Assembly: GCA_019244745.1 (NCBI GenBank)
Contig: JAFASF010000071.1
Coordinates: forward strand, 1-32,030
Length of the DNA: 32,030 nt
Origin: Solirubrobacterales bacterium
Lineage (GTDB): Bacteria > Actinomycetota > Thermoleophilia > Solirubrobacterales > Solirubrobacteraceae
Direction of reading: 5' to 3'
Part shown: positions 29,236 through 32,030 of the stretch, piece after piece
How the letters are laid out: every line of letters starts with the position of its first letter
Position numbering within the stretch: position 1 is the stretch's first letter
The notes under the pieces: generated by a model
The model's database searches: none
What the model was told of the DNA's origin: nothing
Seen by the model: the letters and a program-made list of their open reading frames with translations, nothing else
Made by a program: the position numbers and the translations under genes

Positions 29236-30976
29236 CGTCGGTGACCGTTCCCTCCGCGATCTCCCCGGCGAACATCACGGTCTCGGTGAGCGTGGGATGG
29301 GGGTGGATGGTGAGCGCGATGTCCGCCGCTTCGGCGTCCATCTCGAGGGCGTGCACGGTCTCCGCGATGAGCTCGCCGGCGTTGGTGCCGACGATGCCGG
29401 CGCCGAGGAGCCGACGGGTTCCGGGCTCGAACAGGAGCTTGGTCAGCCCGTCGTCGCGCCCCAGGCTGAGCGCGCGCCCCGACGCTCCCCAGGAGAAGGC
29501 AGCCTTCTCGTATTCGATTCCCTCCGCGCGCGCCTCGACCTCCGTGAGCCCCATCCACGCGACCTCGGGGTCGGTGTAGGCGACCGAGGGGATAGCGCGG
29601 GGGTCGAACTGCGCCGCGCCGTCGCCGGCGATCACCTCCGCCGCGACCTTGCCCTCGTGGGAGGCCTTGTGGGCGAGCATCGGGCCACCCACGATGTCGC
29701 CGATCGCGTAGAGATGCGGCACGTTCGTGCGCAGCTGGTGGTCGACGGGGATGAAACCGGCCGAGTCGACGTCGACTCCCGCCGCGCCGGCGTCGATCGC
29801 GTGGCCGTTGGGCTTGCGCCCGACCGCGACCAGGATCTGGTCGAACGTTTGCGACTCGCCGTTTGAGAGCTTGACCTCCAGGCCGTCGTTCTGCGCCTCC
29901 ACGGATTCGACCTTCGTCTCGACGTGGATCGCCTCGTATCGGCCACGGATTCGCCGCTCGAGCACCCGGACGAGATCGGCGTCGCATCCGGGAAGCAGCT
30001 GATCCAGCATCTCGACGACCGTGATCCGCGAGCCGAGCGCGTCGTACACCGTCGCCATCTCGAGGCCGATGATCCCGCCGCCGATCACCAGCAGCCGCTC
30101 GGGGAGGGCTCCGATCGTCAGCGCTCCGGTCGAGTCGATGATCCGGGGGTCCTCGGGCAGCATCGGCAACTGCGCCGCCTGCGAGCCCGCGGCGATGATG
30201 CAGTTCTCGAACGTCACCGTGCGATCGCCCACCTGCACCGAATGCGGGCCGGTGAAGCGCGCGACCCCGGTAATCACCTCGACCTTGCGCTGCTTGGCCA
30301 GGCCGGCCACGCCGCCGGTCAGCTTGCCGACCACGTCCTCCTTCCACGACCGCAGCGCGTCCAGATCGACGCTCGGATCGGCGAACTTGATCCCGTGCTC
30401 GGACATCTCCTTCGCCTCGGCGATCACCCGGGCGGCGTGCAGGAGTGCCTTGGACGGGATGCAGCCCACGTTCAGACAGACTCCGCCCAGGGTCTCGTAG
30501 CGTTCCACGAGGATCGTGTGCAGCCCGAGGTCGGCCGCGCGGAACGCCGCCGTGTAGCCGCCGGGGCCCGACCCGATCACGAGGACCTGGGCGTCGTAGT
30601 CGCCGGCCGGCGCCGCGGCCGGCGCTGGCGCCGCGGGAGCGGGGGTGGGCGCGCGCGCGCCGTCCCCGCCCTCCGAAGCCGGCCGTTCGCTCGGCGCCTC
30701 GGCCGGCGGGGCGCCTCCCTCGGACGGCGCCGCCCCGTCGGACTCGATCGTCAACAGCACGCTCCCCTCCGACACCCGGTCGCCGATCTTCACGCTCAGC
30801 TGCTTGACGACGCCGGAGAAGGGCGCCGGCACGTCCATCGTGGCCTTGTCGGACTCGAGCGTGACCAGCGGATCCTCGAGCGCGACCTCATCGCCGGGCG
30901 AGACATGGATCTCGATCACCGGCACATCCGCGAAATCCCCGATGTCGGGGACGCGGACCTCGCTCAGCTCGCTCAC
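29198..30976 (-). CDS. lpdA: Dihydrolipoyl dehydrogenase (E3) with N-terminal lipoyl domain
   Basis: The protein has 592 residues. A lipoyl domain (1-80) with the lipoylated K44 in [11 protein letters not shown] is joined by an Ala/Pro linker (about 85-126) to the E3 body. The E3 body has FAD-binding GSGPGG at 135-140 and the redox disulfide C167/C172 in [16 protein letters not shown]-binding [10 protein letters not shown] and the C-terminal active-site HPHPTLTE follow. E3 reoxidises dihydrolipoyl groups of 2-oxoacid dehydrogenase complexes, transferring electrons to NAD. The GTG start overlaps the E2 stop (GTGA), so the two are coupled. A lipoyl domain on E3 is known in several bacteria. The 3' end overlaps the DUF559 gene on the opposite strand. 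Confidence 0.95.
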   Translation of the reverse strand: MSELSEVRVPDIGDFADVPVIEIHVSPGDEVALEDPLVTLESDKATMDVPAPFSGVVKQLSVKIGDRVSEGSVLLTIESDGAAPSEGGAPPAEAPSERPASEGGDGARAPTPAPAAPAPAAAPAGDYDAQVLVIGSGPGGYTAAFRAADLGLHTILVERYETLGGVCLNVGCIPSKALLHAARVIAEAKEMSEHGIKFADPSVDLDALRSWKEDVVGKLTGGVAGLAKQRKVEVITGVARFTGPHSVQVGDRTVTFENCIIAAGSQAAQLPMLPEDPRIIDSTGALTIGALPERLLVIGGGIIGLEMATVYDALGSRITVVEMLDQLLPGCDADLVRVLERRIRGRYEAIHVETKVESVEAQNDGLEVKLSNGESQTFDQILVAVGRKPNGHAIDAGAAGVDVDSAGFIPVDHQLRTNVPHLYAIGDIVGGPMLAHKASHEGKVAAEVIAGDGAAQFDPRAIPSVAYTDPEVAWMGLTEVEARAEGIEYEKAAFSWGASGRALSLGRDDGLTKLLFEPGTRRLLGAGIVGTNAGELIAETVHALEMDAEAADIALTIHPHPTLTETVMFAGEIAEGTVTDVMPRRRPAAARG

Positions 30977-32030
30977 AGCAGCGCCCGCCGCAGGTCGGAC
31001 AGCACGGCCACGAGCGCGGCGACGAACCGGGCGGCCGCCGCCCCGTCGATGACGCGGTGGTCATAGGACAGCGACAGCGGAAGCATCAACCTCGGCGCGA
31101 ACTGCTGCCCGTCCCACACGGGCTTCATCGTCGAGCGGGTCGCGCCGAGGATCGCGACCTCGGGCGCATTGACGATCGGGGTGAAGCTGGTACCGCCGAT
31201 CCCGCCCAAGCTCGAGATCGTGAACGTCGAGCCCTGCATGTCCCCGGGCGCGAGCTTTCCGTCGCGCGCCTTGGAGGACAGCTCGGTCAGCTCTCGGGCG
31301 ACGTCGAGCAGCCCCTTCTGGTCGGCGTCCTTGATCACCGGGACGACCAGTCCACCCGGCGTGTCCGCGGCAAAGCCGATGTTGTAGTAGCGCTTCAAAA
31401 CGAGCTCCTCGCCGTCCAGCGAGGCGTTGAACGCGGGGAATCGCTTGAGGGTGGCCACGCTTGCGACCACCAGGAACGAGACCATCGTGACCTTCACGCC
31501 ATCGCGCGCGTGCTCGTCGTTCAACCGCTTGCGCCACGCCTCGAGCTCGGTGATGTCGGCCTCGTCGTTGTGGGTGACGTGGGGGATCATCACCCAGTTG
31601 CGCGCCAGGTTCGGGGCGGAGATCCGCTGGATGCGCGAGCGTTCCACCCGCTCCACAGGCCCGAACTTGGCGAAGTCGATCGAGGGCCATGGGGCCAGGC
31701 CGGGCAGAGCGGCCCCCGGCACCGCGGTCGCCGGCGCCGAGGCGGCCGGTGCGCCCGGGGCCGCGCCGGCAGCGGCTGCCTGGACGTCCTCGCGCGTGAT
31801 CCGCCCCTTGCGCCCCGAGCCCTGCACCCGAGAGAGGTCGACGCGGAGCTCGCGGGCGATCCGGCGCACGGCCGGGCTCGCGTAGACGGGCCCTCCGCCG
31901 TCGCCGGCCGGGGTGGGTGACGGTGCCGGCTCGGGCTCACCCGCCGGCGCGCGCTCACCCGCCGGCGCGCGCTCACCCGCCGGCGCGCGCTCACCCACCG
32001 GGGCGCGCTCACCCGCCGGCGGCTCTTCGG
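30973..32030 (-). CDS. 2-oxoacid dehydrogenase E2 acyltransferase (5' end outside window)
   Basis: The frame is open through the right edge, so the N-terminal lipoyl domain lies outside; about 351 residues are visible. After a GERAPA-repeat linker comes an E3/E1-binding domain ([20 protein letters not shown], then [11 protein letters not shown]). A second Ala/Pro linker leads to the catalytic acyltransferase domain, ending with the active-site motif SYDHRVIDG. It passes acyl groups from lipoyl arms to CoA. Whether it serves pyruvate (aceF), 2-oxoglutarate or branched-chain oxoacids cannot be decided without the E1 genes, which should lie beyond the window. Coupled E2 and lipoyl-E3 genes are most often pyruvate dehydrogenase. 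Confidence 0.92.
   Translation of the reverse strand, partial: EEPPAGERAPVGERAPAGERAPAGERAPAGEPEPAPSPTPAGDGGGPVYASPAVRRIARELRVDLSRVQGSGRKGRITREDVQAAAAGAAPGAPAASAPATAVPGAALPGLAPWPSIDFAKFGPVERVERSRIQRISAPNLARNWVMIPHVTHNDEADITELEAWRKRLNDEHARDGVKVTMVSFLVVASVATLKRFPAFNASLDGEELVLKRYYNIGFAADTPGGLVVPVIKDADQKGLLDVARELTELSSKARDGKLAPGDMQGSTFTISSLGGIGGTSFTPIVNAPEVAILGATRSTMKPVWDGQQFAPRLMLPLSLSYDHRVIDGAAAARFVAALVAVLSDLRRALL
31936..32025 (-). repeat. 18-bp tandem repeat in the E2 linker
   Basis: Three identical 18-bp units (31936-31953, 31954-31971, 31972-31989) and two diverged ones (to 32025) encode repeated GERAPA hexapeptides. In E2 proteins such flexible Ala/Pro linkers let lipoyl domains swing between active sites. 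The near-identical DNA suggests copy number changes by slippage. Confidence 0.85.

Noticed and set aside
31936-32025. Regularly spaced 18-bp repeats as a CRISPR-like array
   Set aside because: The units are contiguous with no spacers and encode an in-frame peptide linker.

Overview
The window is a high-GC chromosomal segment with the habits of a soil actinobacterium. It shows GTG starts, many ATGA/GTGA start-stop overlaps, possible leaderless starts, an actinobacterial LexA-type box, and a FadA/FadB pair of the mycobacterial type. The AbiEi/DUF559 protein and the atypical FtsH-like protease suggest Thermoleophilia (Solirubrobacterales). That placement is an inference from family memory, since there is no rRNA or marker gene here. 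Nothing indicates a plasmid, prophage, insertion sequence or CRISPR array.

Region 1 (1-912) has the probable 3' tip of an upstream gene, a tRNA-Gln(CTG) on the minus strand, and an HTH-HNH endonuclease. A perfect 32-bp palindrome containing a consensus SOS box sits immediately in front of the endonuclease. Region 2 (1071-6277, minus) is a likely operon. Two ABC exporter half-transporters, forming an asymmetric heterodimer, are followed by a MOSC-domain protein and an enoyl-CoA hydratase. Region 3 (6278-6576) is a structured divergent promoter region with a long hairpin, GC-rich hairpins and a 21-bp palindrome that could be a TetR operator.

Region 4 (6577-15390, plus) is a tightly packed run of six genes: thiolase (FadA), trifunctional alpha subunit (FadB), a TetR regulator, a benzoylformate-decarboxylase-type ThDP enzyme, a 943-residue FAD/Fe-S D-2-hydroxyacid dehydrogenase, and a small four-Cys protein. 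The last three could turn a D-2-hydroxyacid into a 2-oxoacid and then an aldehyde, beside beta-oxidation; this is the most interesting metabolic hypothesis here. Region 5 (15393-19759, minus) holds a single-pass membrane protein coupled to an FtsH-like AAA+ metalloprotease with two large insertions, a 330-bp hairpin-rich gap, and a glutamine amidotransferase-like protein.

Region 6 (19954-23194, plus) has a secreted dimethylformamidase-like/PKD protein and an FkbM-type methyltransferase. Region 7 (23232-27524, minus) has a small hypothetical protein, a succinate-semialdehyde-type dehydrogenase and Lon protease with a clear intrinsic terminator. A 21-bp inverted repeat lies just upstream of lon. 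Region 8 (27730-29235, plus) has a small tail-anchored protein whose start region is duplicated in tandem, and an AbiEi/DUF559 protein. Region 9 (29198-32030, minus) is the end of a 2-oxoacid dehydrogenase operon: a lipoyl-domain-bearing E3 and the C-terminal part of E2, which runs off the window.
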